Source: Roseivivax lentus
GTDB lineage: Bacteria; Pseudomonadota; Alphaproteobacteria; Rhodobacterales; Rhodobacteraceae
DNA: 64,000 nt
Direction: 5' to 3'
Assembly: GCF_900156805.1 (NCBI RefSeq)
Contig: NZ_FTOQ01000001.1
Coordinates: forward strand, 434,001 to 498,000
Below are positions 52,182 through 60,972 of the stretch, piece after piece. The notes beneath the pieces were generated by a model. The model was given only the letters and a program-made list of their open reading frames with translations, had not been told where the DNA came from and searched no databases. The position numbers and the translations under genes were made by a program. Positions within the stretch are counted from its first letter, which is position 1. Every line of letters starts with the position of its first letter.

Positions 52182-52799
52182 ATGACACCAGAACTCTTCA
52201 CCGCGCTCGTGGCCTTCGCCTTCGTCACCGTCATGACGCCGGGGCCCAACAATTTCTTGCTCATGGCCTCGGGGGCGAATTTCGGCTTCCGGCGCACGCT
52301 GCCGCACATGGCGGGGGTGGGGCTCGGCTTTCCGGCGATGTGTTTCTGCGTCGGGCTCGGGGTGATGCGGCTCTTCGATCTGTGGCCGCCCGCCTACGGC
52401 ATCCTGACGGTGCTGTCGGTGGCCTACATGCTCTATCTCGCCTGGAAGATCGCCAATGCCGCCCCGCCCGAGGCGGATCGCACCGATACCGCCGAGGCAG
52501 CCGGTCGGAAGGGCACGCCGCTGTCGTTCCTGCAGGCCGCCGCCTTCCAGTGGGTAAACCCGAAGGCCTGGTCGATGGCGCTGTCGGCGATCACGCTCTA
52601 CGCGCCGGGCAAGTCCCTGGGCGCGGTGGTGTGGGTGGTGGGGGCCTACGTGGCCTGCTCGATGGTGTCGACCACCAGCTGGACGGTGGTGGGCACCGCG
52701 CTCCGGCGCTTTCTGCAGGACCCGCGGCGGCTGCGATTGTTCAACTGGACAATGGCGGGGCTGCTCGTGGCGTCGCTGATCCCGGTGATCCTCAACTGA
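52182..52799 (+). CDS. LysE/RhtB-family amino acid exporter, Lrp-linked
   Basis: The 205-residue membrane protein opens [20 protein letters not shown], then [16 protein letters not shown]; the TPGPN motif and [19 protein letters not shown] (about 121-139) identify LysE/RhtB. The ATG at 52182 was taken because the one at 52173 lies within the third regulatory site. Divergent pairing with an Lrp gene predicts that it exports the amino acid the regulator senses. Confidence 0.88.
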   Translation: MTPELFTALVAFAFVTVMTPGPNNFLLMASGANFGFRRTLPHMAGVGLGFPAMCFCVGLGVMRLFDLWPPAYGILTVLSVAYMLYLAWKIANAAPPEADRTDTAEAAGRKGTPLSFLQAAAFQWVNPKAWSMALSAITLYAPGKSLGAVVWVVGAYVACSMVSTTSWTVVGTALRRFLQDPRRLRLFNWTMAGLLVASLIPVILN

Positions 52800-52875
52800 G
52801 GCGAACTGGACCGGTTCTGTTGCAACCGGCGCCGCCGGACGGCATATAACGCCAAGTCAACAGGCAGGGGCGCAG

Positions 52876-53838
52876 ATGACCCATTATCTCGACTTCGAAA
52901 AACCGCTCGCCGAAATCGAGGGCAAGGCGGAAGAGCTGCGCGCGATGGCCCGCAGCAACGAAGAGATGGATATCGAGGCCGAGGCGCGCGCGCTCGACAA
53001 GAAGGCCGCCGGGATGCTGCGCGATCTCTACGGCAAGCTGACGCCCTGGCGGAAATGCCAGGTCGCCCGGCACCCGATGCGCCCGCATTGCCGCGATTAC
53101 ATCGACGCGCTCTTCACCGAATATACCCCGCTCGCGGGCGACCGCGCCTTCGGCGAGGACGACGCGGTGATGGGCGGGCTCGCGCGGTTCCAAGACCGCG
53201 CGGTCGTGGTGATCGGCCACGAGAAGGGCCACGACACCAAGTCGCGCCTGACGCATAATTTCGGCATGGCCCGGCCCGAGGGCTACCGCAAGGCGATCCG
53301 GCTGATGGACATGGCCGACCGCTTCGGCCTGCCGGTCATCACGCTTGTCGACACGCCCGGCGCCTATCCCGGCAAGGGCGCCGAGGAGCGCGGCCAGTCC
53401 GAAGCCATCGCGCGCGCCACCGAGAAATGCCTGCAGATCGGCGTGCCGCTTCTGTCGGTGATCATCGGCGAAGGCGGATCGGGCGGGGCCGTGGCCTTCG
53501 CCACCGCCAACCGCGTCGCCATGCTGGAGCATTCGGTCTATTCGGTGATCTCGCCCGAGGGCTGCGCCTCGATCCTGTGGAAGGATGCCGAGAAGATGCG
53601 CGAGGCCGCCGAGGCGCTGCGCCTGACCGCGCAGGACCTGCACAAGCTCGGTGTCTGCGACCGGGTGATCCCCGAGCCGCTGGGCGGGGCGCATCGCGAC
53701 ACCGAGGCGACCATCGCCGCGGTGGGCGAGGCGATCACCGCCATGCTGGGCGAGATGAACGAGATCGAGCCCAAGGGCTACGTGGCCGCGCGGCGCAAGA
53801 AATTCCTCAATATTGGCTCCAAGGGTCTGGCGGCCTGA
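52876..53838 (+). CDS. accA: Acetyl-CoA carboxylase carboxyltransferase subunit alpha
   Basis: AccA is half of the carboxyltransferase that makes malonyl-CoA for fatty acid synthesis. The 320-residue protein has the expected size, opens [20 protein letters not shown], and carries [20 protein letters not shown] (about 135-154), [20 protein letters not shown] (about 158-177) and the C-terminal [20 protein letters not shown] (about 273-292). It is monocistronic here and convergent with the antiporter gene. Confidence 0.95.
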   Translation: MTHYLDFEKPLAEIEGKAEELRAMARSNEEMDIEAEARALDKKAAGMLRDLYGKLTPWRKCQVARHPMRPHCRDYIDALFTEYTPLAGDRAFGEDDAVMGGLARFQDRAVVVIGHEKGHDTKSRLTHNFGMARPEGYRKAIRLMDMADRFGLPVITLVDTPGAYPGKGAEERGQSEAIARATEKCLQIGVPLLSVIIGEGGSGGAVAFATANRVAMLEHSVYSVISPEGCASILWKDAEKMREAAEALRLTAQDLHKLGVCDRVIPEPLGGAHRDTEATIAAVGEAITAMLGEMNEIEPKGYVAARRKKFLNIGSKGLAA

Positions 53839-53884
53839 GCGCGCGCCGGCCCCTGGCCGGACCGGGGCGCCGGGCACCGGCCTG

Positions 53885-53998
53885 ATCCGGCGGTCGCACG
53901 GGGCTTGCAGCCCCGCGCGGCATGATATCTCGAAAACGGCCCCGGGCCGTTTCCTCGGGCTTTCTGCGTTTATCCGGAAAGATGAAGCCGCAAGGTGG
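53885..53998. repeat. Two-hairpin dispersed repeat, copy B
   Basis: Same order as copy A at 24623: the head ATCCGGCGGTCGC (53885-53897), hairpin 1 GCACGGGGC-TTGCA-GCCCCGCGC with one mismatch, hairpin 2 with arms AAACGGCCC/GGGCCGTTT near 53933-53952, then GCGTTTATC and the box GGAAAGATGAAG (53976-53987). It occupies the convergent gap between accA and the antiporter gene. Confidence 0.75.
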
Positions 53999-54031
53999 CG
54001 CGGTCTTTCGCGCACGGGCACCGCCCGCCCG

Positions 54032-55237
54032 TCACTCCTGCGGGGCGGGGGAGGGGGCGCCGGGCGGCACAGCGCCCGCGCGGCGCAGCGCGACCGCGGT
54101 GAAGATCGGCCCGGCCAGCTCGAACAGCACCGTGGTGCCGATGGTCAGGCTCAGGATCGCCTCGCCATGGCCGGGCAGGCGCTCGGCGGCGATGAGGGCC
54201 ATGCCCACCGCGACGCCCGCCTGCGGCAGCAGCGCCATCCCGATCCAGCGGCGTTCGACCGCCGGCAGCCCGCCCGCCAGCCCGCCGATCCAGCCGCCGA
54301 GCGCCCGCGCGCCGATCCGCAACGCCACGAAGCCCGCGCCCAGAAGGCCGAGCTCCGCCAGGCTCGCCACTTCCAGCGTGGCGCCCGCCAGCAGGAAGAA
54401 CAGGATCAGGAAGGGCCACTCGATATGCTCGATCTCGTGGAAGGCGCGGTCGTGATGCGTCGCGCGGTTCACGATCACCGCACCCACGGTCATGCCCGCC
54501 AGCAGGAAGGACAGATCGAGCCAGAGCGCGAGCCCCGCCACGAGAAAGACGAGGCCCAGCGCCTCGGTCTGCAACGGCTCGCCGGGGCTGAGCCGCCCGG
54601 TCAGATGCGCCGCGGGCAGACCGATGGCGAGGCCCAGCGCGACGGAGCCGACGATCTCGTGGCCCGCCGCCAGAAGGCCCGCCGCGCCCTGTCCGTTCGC
54701 CGGGCCGTCGGTCAGCATCTGGGCGCCGACCATCGCCAGCGCGAAGACGATCATGCCCCAGGCGTCGTCGATGGCGACAATGCCCTCCACGGTCTCGGCG
54801 AAGGGCCCCGTCGCGCCGCTTTCCTGCAGCACCGCGCGGGTCGTGGCGGGCGCCGTGGCGCAGGCGATCGCCCCCATCAGAAGCGCCATCGCGACCGGCG
54901 CGCCCAGCGCCCAGAGGCCCAGCGTCACCAGCGCCTGCGTGACCAGCACGATCGCCACGGAGACCCATAGGATCGCCCGGCCCCGCCGCCGCAGCCGGTC
55001 GAGCTGCAGCGCGCTGCCCAGAAGGAAGGCCACCATGGTCAGCGCGACGATGGAGACCGGCTCGTAAAGCGCGGCGATGCCCGGCGGGATCAGGTCGAGC
55101 CCCGGCGCGCCGATGGCGATGCCGAGGATCAGCAGGAGCGTGACGCGCGGCAGCCTCGTGCGCCGCCCGATCATGTCCGCCGCGAGGCCGGTGAGAAACA
55201 GCGCTCCGATGGCGATCAGCGCGATGCCCTGCGACAT
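54032..55237 (-). CDS. Cation:proton antiporter (CPA2/KefB-like)
   Basis: The 401-residue protein has about 12 membrane helices (for instance LIAIGALFLTGLAADMIG, VSIVALTMVAFLLGSALQL, IVAIDDAWGMIVFALAMVG). The DD pair in the last segment is in the place of the ion-binding aspartates of CPA2 antiporters. There is no TrkA-N domain, so it is a short form. It exchanges Na+ or K+ for H+ at the inner membrane; the ion is not predictable. It follows the second GntR gene by one base. Confidence 0.83.
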   Translation of the reverse strand: MSQGIALIAIGALFLTGLAADMIGRRTRLPRVTLLLILGIAIGAPGLDLIPPGIAALYEPVSIVALTMVAFLLGSALQLDRLRRRGRAILWVSVAIVLVTQALVTLGLWALGAPVAMALLMGAIACATAPATTRAVLQESGATGPFAETVEGIVAIDDAWGMIVFALAMVGAQMLTDGPANGQGAAGLLAAGHEIVGSVALGLAIGLPAAHLTGRLSPGEPLQTEALGLVFLVAGLALWLDLSFLLAGMTVGAVIVNRATHHDRAFHEIEHIEWPFLILFFLLAGATLEVASLAELGLLGAGFVALRIGARALGGWIGGLAGGLPAVERRWIGMALLPQAGVAVGMALIAAERLPGHGEAILSLTIGTTVLFELAGPIFTAVALRRAGAVPPGAPSPAPQE

Positions 55238-55238
55238 C

Positions 55239-55913
55239 TCAGGTCGCCAGCATCTTCAGGCCCTGCGTCACGTCCGAACGTACCGCGAGGCGCAGCGACG
55301 GCTCGTCGCCCGCCTTCAGCGCCGCCACGATCAGCCGGTGGTATTGCGGCGCCTCGGACCGGCGCAGGCGGGAATAGAGCGCGCCCATGGTCGGGCCGAG
55401 CTGCAGCCAGACGGTCTCGGCCATGGCCAGCATCGCGGGCGCCTGGGCGCGCAGATAGAGCGTGCGGTGAAATTCGAGATTGGTGCGGATATAGCCCACC
55501 GCGTCGCGATTCGAGACGACGTCGGTCATTGCGCTGTTGATGCTCTGCAGCCGCTCGATCAGCGCGATATGGGCGCGCGGCAGGGCGCGGGAGGCCAGCT
55601 CGACCTCGATCAGCGCGCGCAGAGCGGCCAGTTCCTCGATCCGGTCGGGGGAGAGTTCCGGCGTGGCGACGCGCCCCGAGGCCGACATCGACAGCGCGCC
55701 CTCGGCCACCAGCCGGTGCACGGCCTCGCGCGCGGGCGTCATGGAGACGCCGAATTCGCGCCCGATGCCGCGCAGGGTCAGCGCCACGCCCGGGGCCATC
55801 TGGCCGAACATGATCCGCGTGCGCAGGCCGCGATAGACCTTGTCATGCGCGGACGGCGCGGCCTCGGCCACGCGCGGGGCTGTCACGGGATCGGGGCGGG
55901 GCGGCGTCAACAT
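55239..55913 (-). CDS. GntR-family regulator with FCD domain
   Basis: The 224-residue protein has a winged helix at about 25-95 (AHDKVYRGLRTRIMFGQM; IGREFGVSMTPAREAVHRL) and an FCD domain (TNLEFHRTLYLRAQAPAM near 145; YHRLIVAALKAGDEPSLRLA near 195). The ligand is unknown. It is one base from the antiporter gene, so it either controls that gene or shares its promoter. A perfect palindrome GTGATCAC lies 10 bases upstream of its ATG. Confidence 0.87.
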   Translation of the reverse strand: MLTPPRPDPVTAPRVAEAAPSAHDKVYRGLRTRIMFGQMAPGVALTLRGIGREFGVSMTPAREAVHRLVAEGALSMSASGRVATPELSPDRIEELAALRALIEVELASRALPRAHIALIERLQSINSAMTDVVSNRDAVGYIRTNLEFHRTLYLRAQAPAMLAMAETVWLQLGPTMGALYSRLRRSEAPQYHRLIVAALKAGDEPSLRLAVRSDVTQGLKMLAT

Positions 55914-55922
55914 GCGGAAAAT

Positions 55923-55930
55923 GTGATCAC
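55923..55930. promoter_or_regulatory. Palindrome before the second GntR gene
   Basis: GTGATCAC (55923-55930) shares the TGATCA core with TTTGATCAAA at the polyamine-locus GntR gene. It lies between the GntR start and the end of the YgjP-like gene and may be an autoregulatory site. Confidence 0.35.
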
Positions 55931-55944
55931 GAAAGCCCCTTGCG

Positions 55945-56637
55945 TCAATCGCCGAAACGGTAGCGGTGCAGCTCCGCACCGTTCTCGCGCAGCCAGCGGC
56001 GCGGTCCCTGCCAATCGCCGTAAAGCGCGGTGAGCTGCCGCCAGAAGCGCTCCGAATGGTCCATATGCGCCAGATGCGCGACCTCGTGGGCGGCGACGTA
56101 GTCAAGGATCTCGGGCGGCGCGAGGATCAGCCGCCACGAATAGCTGAGCCCGCCCCGGCTGGAACACGACCCCCAGCGCGAGCGCGTGTCGCGCAGGGTG
56201 ATGCGCGCATAGGGCCGCCCCAGCGCCGTGGCATAGCGGTCCGAGGCCTCCGCCAGCCGGTCGCGGGCGCGGGTCTTCAGATGCGCCTGAAGCCGCGCGG
56301 CGATGCGCGCCTCGGGCCCCGGCACCGCGATGCGGTCCGCCTCGATGCGCAGGCGGCCCGTGCCGGTGCTCTCGATCCGGCGCGCGATACCCTCGACCGG
56401 CAGGATCACGCCGGGGCCGATGGTGACCGGATCCGCGCGCCGCTCCAGATGCGCGCGCAGCCATTCCTCCTTTTCGCGCAGGAAGGCGAGGCCTTCGCGC
56501 TCGGGCACGAAACGCGGCATTGTCAGCGTCACCCGCCCGTCGATGCCCGACATGCGCAGCGAGATGCGCCGCGCCCGCGAAGAGCGGCGAAGGGTCACCG
56601 CGATGGGCGGGTTGCCATTGAGTTCGATGATGCCCAT
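55945..56637 (-). CDS. M48/YgjP-like metallopeptidase
   Basis: The 230-residue protein has the YgjP (DUF45) pattern with the zinc motif AAHEVAHLAHMDHSERFW (about 187-204), i.e. HExxH and a third His. The N-terminal part has beta strands such as RRISLRMSGIDGRVTLTMP. Known relatives are SprT-like proteases with poorly known substrates. It is divergent from the TIGR02300 gene and lies upstream of the GntR/antiporter pair on the same strand. Confidence 0.85.
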   Translation of the reverse strand: MGIIELNGNPPIAVTLRRSSRARRISLRMSGIDGRVTLTMPRFVPEREGLAFLREKEEWLRAHLERRADPVTIGPGVILPVEGIARRIESTGTGRLRIEADRIAVPGPEARIAARLQAHLKTRARDRLAEASDRYATALGRPYARITLRDTRSRWGSCSSRGGLSYSWRLILAPPEILDYVAAHEVAHLAHMDHSERFWRQLTALYGDWQGPRRWLRENGAELHRYRFGD

Positions 56638-56754
56638 CTGGCCTCTTGTCGGAGCGCATGCGCGTACCCGGCGTCAAAGGCTTTGACACCGCCGGGACCT
56701 TATGGCAGGTGCCCCGAATTGTCCGCAAGTGTGACCAGATGGAAAGGACCTCCC

Positions 56755-57078
56755 ATGGCCAAGGAAGAATGGGGCGTCAAAAGGCTGTGCCCGACAACGG
56801 GCAAGCGATTCTACGACATGAACCGCGATCCGATCGTCAGCCCCTATACGGGCGAGGTCGTCGTGATCGAGACCGGCAAGCGTTCGATGATCGCTGCTGA
56901 CGCCGCCGACGGCGCCAGCCGCAAGGCCAAGAAGGCCGATACCGAGGAGACGGATGTCGTCGATGATGACGACGTCGATGTGGATCTCGGCGATGATGAC
57001 GTGCTCGAGGATGACGACGACGATGAAAACGTCTCGCTCGACGAGATCGCGGATGTCGCGGACGACGACGACGATTGA
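56755..57078 (+). CDS. TIGR02300 family acidic protein
   Basis: The 107-residue protein opens MAKEEWGVKRLCPTTGKRFY and has DMNRDPIVSPYTGEVV, the conserved head of the alphaproteobacterial TIGR02300 family with single cysteine. The second half is extremely acidic, with runs of aspartate (DDDDVDVDLGDDDVLEDDDD). The function is unknown; the strong charge suggests nucleic-acid mimicry or binding of a basic partner. It precedes the tRNA-Ala gene. Confidence 0.9.
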   Translation: MAKEEWGVKRLCPTTGKRFYDMNRDPIVSPYTGEVVVIETGKRSMIAADAADGASRKAKKADTEETDVVDDDDVDVDLGDDDVLEDDDDDENVSLDEIADVADDDDD

Positions 57079-57088
57079 TGCGGAAGAC

Positions 57089-57128
57089 AAAGCGGGTCGG
57101 GCATCGTTTTTTGCCTTGAACCCGCTTT
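57089..57128. terminator. Hairpin between the acidic-protein gene and tRNA-Ala
   Basis: AAAGCGGGT (57089-57097) and ACCCGCTTT (57120-57128) form a 9-base stem whose loop contains a six-T run and a smaller GGCA/TGCC stem. It sits 11 bases after the TIGR02300 stop and could end that transcript. Confidence 0.55.
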
Positions 57129-57179
57129 GGGACTTTCGTATCTGACGCCGCACGACGCAGTCTCCGGGCTGCGCGGCAC

Positions 57180-57255
<76 letters not shown>

Positions 57256-57473
57256 AATCCCCCCCGAGTTCCCTGGTCTGGTTCCGATAGGACGGCGCGC
57301 CCTGCGCCCGGCATCTGCGGGCCCGCACGGGTCTTGCGGGGGAACAAAACCCGCCCGGGGTTGGTTTCAGCGACAATATGCGGCAGGGATGCGCGCCCGG
57401 AACGACCCAGCAGGGGCGACGCGGCGCCCGTGTTTCGTGGCGCGAAAAAGCAAGACAAGACGAGGACAGGTAA

Positions 57474-59939
57474 ATGGTGCGGAACGGAAATCTCCCGATT
57501 GCGGGGCTCGTGCGGATGTGCCTCGCCGGTCTTCTCGGCCTCTTTCTTTTCGTTCTGGCCCAGCCCGCGGCGGCGCAGATGCTGCCCGGCCTCGGCACGG
57601 GGAGCGGTGGCGGCGAGGCTTCCGGCGAGACGGCGGACGGGGCGGCTTCGGCGCCGCTGGAGCGCCTGCTGGAGGTGCTGCGCGACGAGCAGGCCCGCCA
57701 GACGCTGATCGAGGAGCTTGAACAGGCCGTGTCGGGCGATGGGTCCGGCTCGGGCGACGGCTCCGGCAGCGGTGAGGGCGCCGGCGACAGCGGCGGATCG
57801 GGCGAGAGCGGCGGCGAGCCCGTCGCCGATGCCGCCCAGGCGGTCGAGGCCATCGGCACGCGCATCGCCCAGTTCACGCAGGAGGTCGCGCAGGGCGCGG
57901 CCTCGGCGGTGATCGGCTTCGCCGACCGGCTGGTGCAGGGCGACACCGTTCTCGACGGTCTTTCGGGCGACGAGCTGGGCATCCTGCTCGACGCGCTGAA
58001 GAACCTCGCCATCGTCATCGCGATCACCGTCGCGGTCTACCTGTCGCTGCGCGCCGTGTTCCGCCCCGTCTTCAAGCGCGCCGGCGAGCGCGCGGCGGGC
58101 GCCAACGCGCTCCGCACGATCTTCATCTTCCTCAGCGGCATTCTGATCGATGCGGGCATCGTGATCGCGGCCTGGGGTCTGGGCTACGCCATCACGCTGC
58201 TGGCGGTGGGCGATTCGGGCCAGATCGGGTTGCGGCAGGCGCTCTATCTCAATGCGTTCCTGATGGTCGGCATGATCCGGGTCGCGATCCGCGCGATCCT
58301 GTCGCCGAGCAGTGCCACCCTGCGCCTCGTCAACGTGTCGAACCGCAGCGCGCATCGCCTGACGCGGCACATGAGCATCATCGTCTCGGTGCTCGGCTAC
58401 GGCTATCTTCTGGTCGTGCCGGTGGTCGAACGCGCCGTGTCGCTGGCCGCGGGCACCGCCGTTTCGGCGATCGTGTCGATCTTCGTGCTGATCTACCTCG
58501 TCGTGCTGGTGGTCCGGCACCATGCGCCGGTCGCGGACTGGATCGCGCGGCGCCTCATGGCCAAGGACAGCCGGCCCGAAGAGGATGACGAGGTTCATGC
58601 CAGCGCCCGGCTGGGCGGCGTGCTCGGCACGCTGACGCGGACCTGGCACTGGTTCGTGCTGGCCTATCTCGCCTTCATGGTCGGGGTGGTGCTGTCGCAG
58701 TCAAACGACGTGGTGCTGACCTATGTGCTGGGCTCCGCCAAGGTCTTCGCCGCGATCCTCGGCGGATCGGTGCTGGTGGGGGCCATCGGCGGCTGGCTGC
58801 GCTCCGGCGTGGTGCTGCCCGAGACGGTCAACGAACGGCTGCCACTCCTGCAATCGCGCCTGAACCGCGTGGTGCCGAAGATCCTGATCGCGCTGCGCCT
58901 CCTGGTGGCGGCGGCGGTCGCGCTCTATGCCTTCGACACGATCGGCCTGATCGACTTCTCGGCGTGGTTCGCCACCGATTTCGGGGTCGAGGCCTCGGGC
59001 CGCGTGGTGACGACGCTGCTGATCCTGCTCGTGGCCGGGATCATCTGGCTGGCGCTCAATTCCTGGATCGACTACCGGCTCAGCCCGGATATCGGCGCGG
59101 TGCCGACCTCGCGCGAAAAGACGCTGCTGTCGCTGCTGCGCAATGCCGCGACGATCGTGCTCATCATCCTCACGCTGATGTTCGCGCTGTCGGAGATCGG
59201 CATCAATATCGGCCCGCTCCTGGCTTCCGCCGGTGTTCTCGGCCTCGCCATCGGCTTCGGTGCGCAGAAGCTCGTGCAGGACATCATCACCGGCGTCTTC
59301 ATCCAGTTCGAGAACGCGATGAACGTGGGCGACGTGGTGACCGTGGGCGGCACCACCGGCGTCGTCGAGAAGCTGACAGTGCGCTCGGTGAGCCTGCGCG
59401 ACCTGAACGGCACCTTCCACATCATTCCCTTCTCGTCGGTGGACATGGTGTCGAACTTCATGCGCGATTTCTCGTATTTCGTCTGCGACATGGGCATCGC
59501 CTACCGCGAGGACATCGCCGAGGCCAAGCAGGCCATGTTCGACGCCTTCGAGAAGCTGAAGGAGGACGAGGCGCAGGCCAAGGAGATCATCGGCGATCTG
59601 GAATGGTTCGGGCTCAACGCCTTCGGCGACAGCGCGATCGTGCTGCGCGCGCGGATCAAGACCGTGCCGGGCAGCCAATGGGGCGTGGGCCGGGCCTACA
59701 ACGCGCTGCTGAAAGAGCTCTTCGACGAGCGCGGCATCGAGATCCCCTTCCCGCACCAGACCATCTTCTTCGGCGAGGCCAAGGACGGCCGCACCCAGGC
59801 GCTGCGGCTGGCCAATGTCACCGAAGAGGTGGAGGGCGAGGCGCACGAGATCCCCGACGCGCCCGCCACCGACAAGGAGGGCAAGAAACCCACGCAGGAT
59901 GCCCCCCCGGACGAGGACGGCGCCGAGGCCGATCGCTGA
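57474..59939 (+). CDS. Large MscS-family mechanosensitive channel
   Basis: The 821-residue protein has a signal peptide (LAGLLGLFLFVLAQPAAAQ, cleaved about residue 35), a Gly/Ser/Glu-rich stretch (about 38-115, including GSGSGDGSGSGEGAGDSGG), about ten membrane helices, and the MscS core near residue 585-700: ASAGVLGLAIGFGAQKLVQD, then IITGVFIQFENAMNVGDVV. The C-terminal cytoplasmic part ends in an acidic tail. It should open under membrane tension during hypo-osmotic shock. The long extracytoplasmic region is typical of MscK/YnaI-like large members. Confidence 0.88.
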   Translation: MVRNGNLPIAGLVRMCLAGLLGLFLFVLAQPAAAQMLPGLGTGSGGGEASGETADGAASAPLERLLEVLRDEQARQTLIEELEQAVSGDGSGSGDGSGSGEGAGDSGGSGESGGEPVADAAQAVEAIGTRIAQFTQEVAQGAASAVIGFADRLVQGDTVLDGLSGDELGILLDALKNLAIVIAITVAVYLSLRAVFRPVFKRAGERAAGANALRTIFIFLSGILIDAGIVIAAWGLGYAITLLAVGDSGQIGLRQALYLNAFLMVGMIRVAIRAILSPSSATLRLVNVSNRSAHRLTRHMSIIVSVLGYGYLLVVPVVERAVSLAAGTAVSAIVSIFVLIYLVVLVVRHHAPVADWIARRLMAKDSRPEEDDEVHASARLGGVLGTLTRTWHWFVLAYLAFMVGVVLSQSNDVVLTYVLGSAKVFAAILGGSVLVGAIGGWLRSGVVLPETVNERLPLLQSRLNRVVPKILIALRLLVAAAVALYAFDTIGLIDFSAWFATDFGVEASGRVVTTLLILLVAGIIWLALNSWIDYRLSPDIGAVPTSREKTLLSLLRNAATIVLIILTLMFALSEIGINIGPLLASAGVLGLAIGFGAQKLVQDIITGVFIQFENAMNVGDVVTVGGTTGVVEKLTVRSVSLRDLNGTFHIIPFSSVDMVSNFMRDFSYFVCDMGIAYREDIAEAKQAMFDAFEKLKEDEAQAKEIIGDLEWFGLNAFGDSAIVLRARIKTVPGSQWGVGRAYNALLKELFDERGIEIPFPHQTIFFGEAKDGRTQALRLANVTEEVEGEAHEIPDAPATDKEGKKPTQDAPPDEDGAEADR

Positions 59940-59956
59940 GGGCCGCGACGGCACGC

Positions 59957-59983
59957 GCCCGGCCGGGACAATCCCGGCCGGGC
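59957..59983. terminator. Strong hairpin between mscS and the dienelactone hydrolase
   Basis: A perfect 12-base stem (GCCCGGCCGGGA at 59957-59968 and its complement at 59972-59983) has a 3-base loop, with no T-run. It lies in the 65-base convergent gap and likely terminates or stabilises both mRNAs. Confidence 0.6.
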
Positions 59984-60004
59984 AGTGGTGAGGGCGCCTG
60001 AGCC

Positions 60005-60756
60005 TTAGAGACGGTCGTCGAGAAACGCCATGAACCCGTCCCACGAGCCCTCGTCCGCCGCGAGGTCGTAGTCGTTCGATCCCCAGACGGTGAAGCTGTG
60101 ACGCGCGCCGCCGAAGATCATCGCCTCGTGGGCGACACCCGCCGCCTGCATCGCGTCCAGCGCGGCGGCCATGTCGGCCATGCCCGAGACCGGATCGGCG
60201 GAGCCGTGAAACAGCACGATCGGCGCCGTGGTGGCGCTGTAATCCTGCCCCTCGGGCGTACCCAGCCCGGCATGGAATGCCGCGAAGCCATTGATCTCGG
60301 CGCCTGCGCGCGCGGCTTCCAGGACCGCCGCACCGCCGAAGCAATAGCCCGAAATCACGATGTTGTCGGTCGCGCCGGGGATCTTCGCGGCCTCTGCGAT
60401 GGGCCCATCAGCCGCTGCCGGAACAGCGCCCGGTCCTGATACAGCGCGCCCGACAGCGCCCGGTTTTCATCGATGCTCTGGGGGTTCTCGTCGGCGCCGT
60501 AGACGTCGATGGCAAAGGCGGTGTAGCCGGCGGCGGCCAGCATCTCGGCGCGCCGCTCCTCGTAGGCGGTCATGCCGTCCCAATCATGCACGATCAGCAC
60601 CGTGCCTTTGGTGGTCTCGAGGTCGCTGTTGCGCGCGACATAGCCTTCGAATTCGACGCCCCCGACGCTGTAGCGATGGTATTCACCGGTGATTTCCGCC
60701 GAGGCGAGCCCCGCCGCGGCGAGGAAGGGCAGGGTGATGAAAGCGGTACGGATCAT
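60005..60756 (-). pseudogene. Dienelactone hydrolase family, interrupted by a frameshift
   Basis: Two minus-strand frames make one protein. The first half (from ATG 60756) has a signal peptide (AFITLPFLAAAGLASAE) and VLIVHDWDGMTAYEERRAEM, and runs to FRQRLM. The second half resumes in another frame with IAEAAKIPGATDNIVISGYC and contains the nucleophile Cys (GYCFGG), HGSADPV and the catalytic His in ARHSFTV. The switch is near GGGCCC (60401-60406); one missing base would restore a protein of about 250 residues. It is either a real mutation or a sequencing error. The predicted product would be periplasmic. Confidence 0.8.
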
Positions 60757-60853
60757 ATGAGTTCTCCCGATCGGTTCATGTACGTGGCCCATAAATAGCG
60801 TGATCCGGACCGATGCGTAGGGCGCCCGCCTTCGGGCCGCCCCGCCCCTGTCC

Positions 60854-60903
60854 CGACCGGACCGGAAATACCTCCGGGGAGCGCGAGGGGCTGGCCCCTC
60901 GCA
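60854..60903. repeat. Dispersed repeat family 1, copy 4
   Basis: The head GGACCGGAAATACCTCCGG is identical to copy 3 and is followed by hairpin GCGAGGGGC-TG-GCCCCTCGC (60883-60891, 60894-60902). It lies in the divergent gap between the dienelactone hydrolase and the DUF1643 gene. Confidence 0.7.
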
Positions 60904-60972
60904 CCCGTCCTCACCGGACGCACCCCACGCCGGGCCCTTGCATCCAGGCCTCCGCCGCGCCAATCGGGGGCC

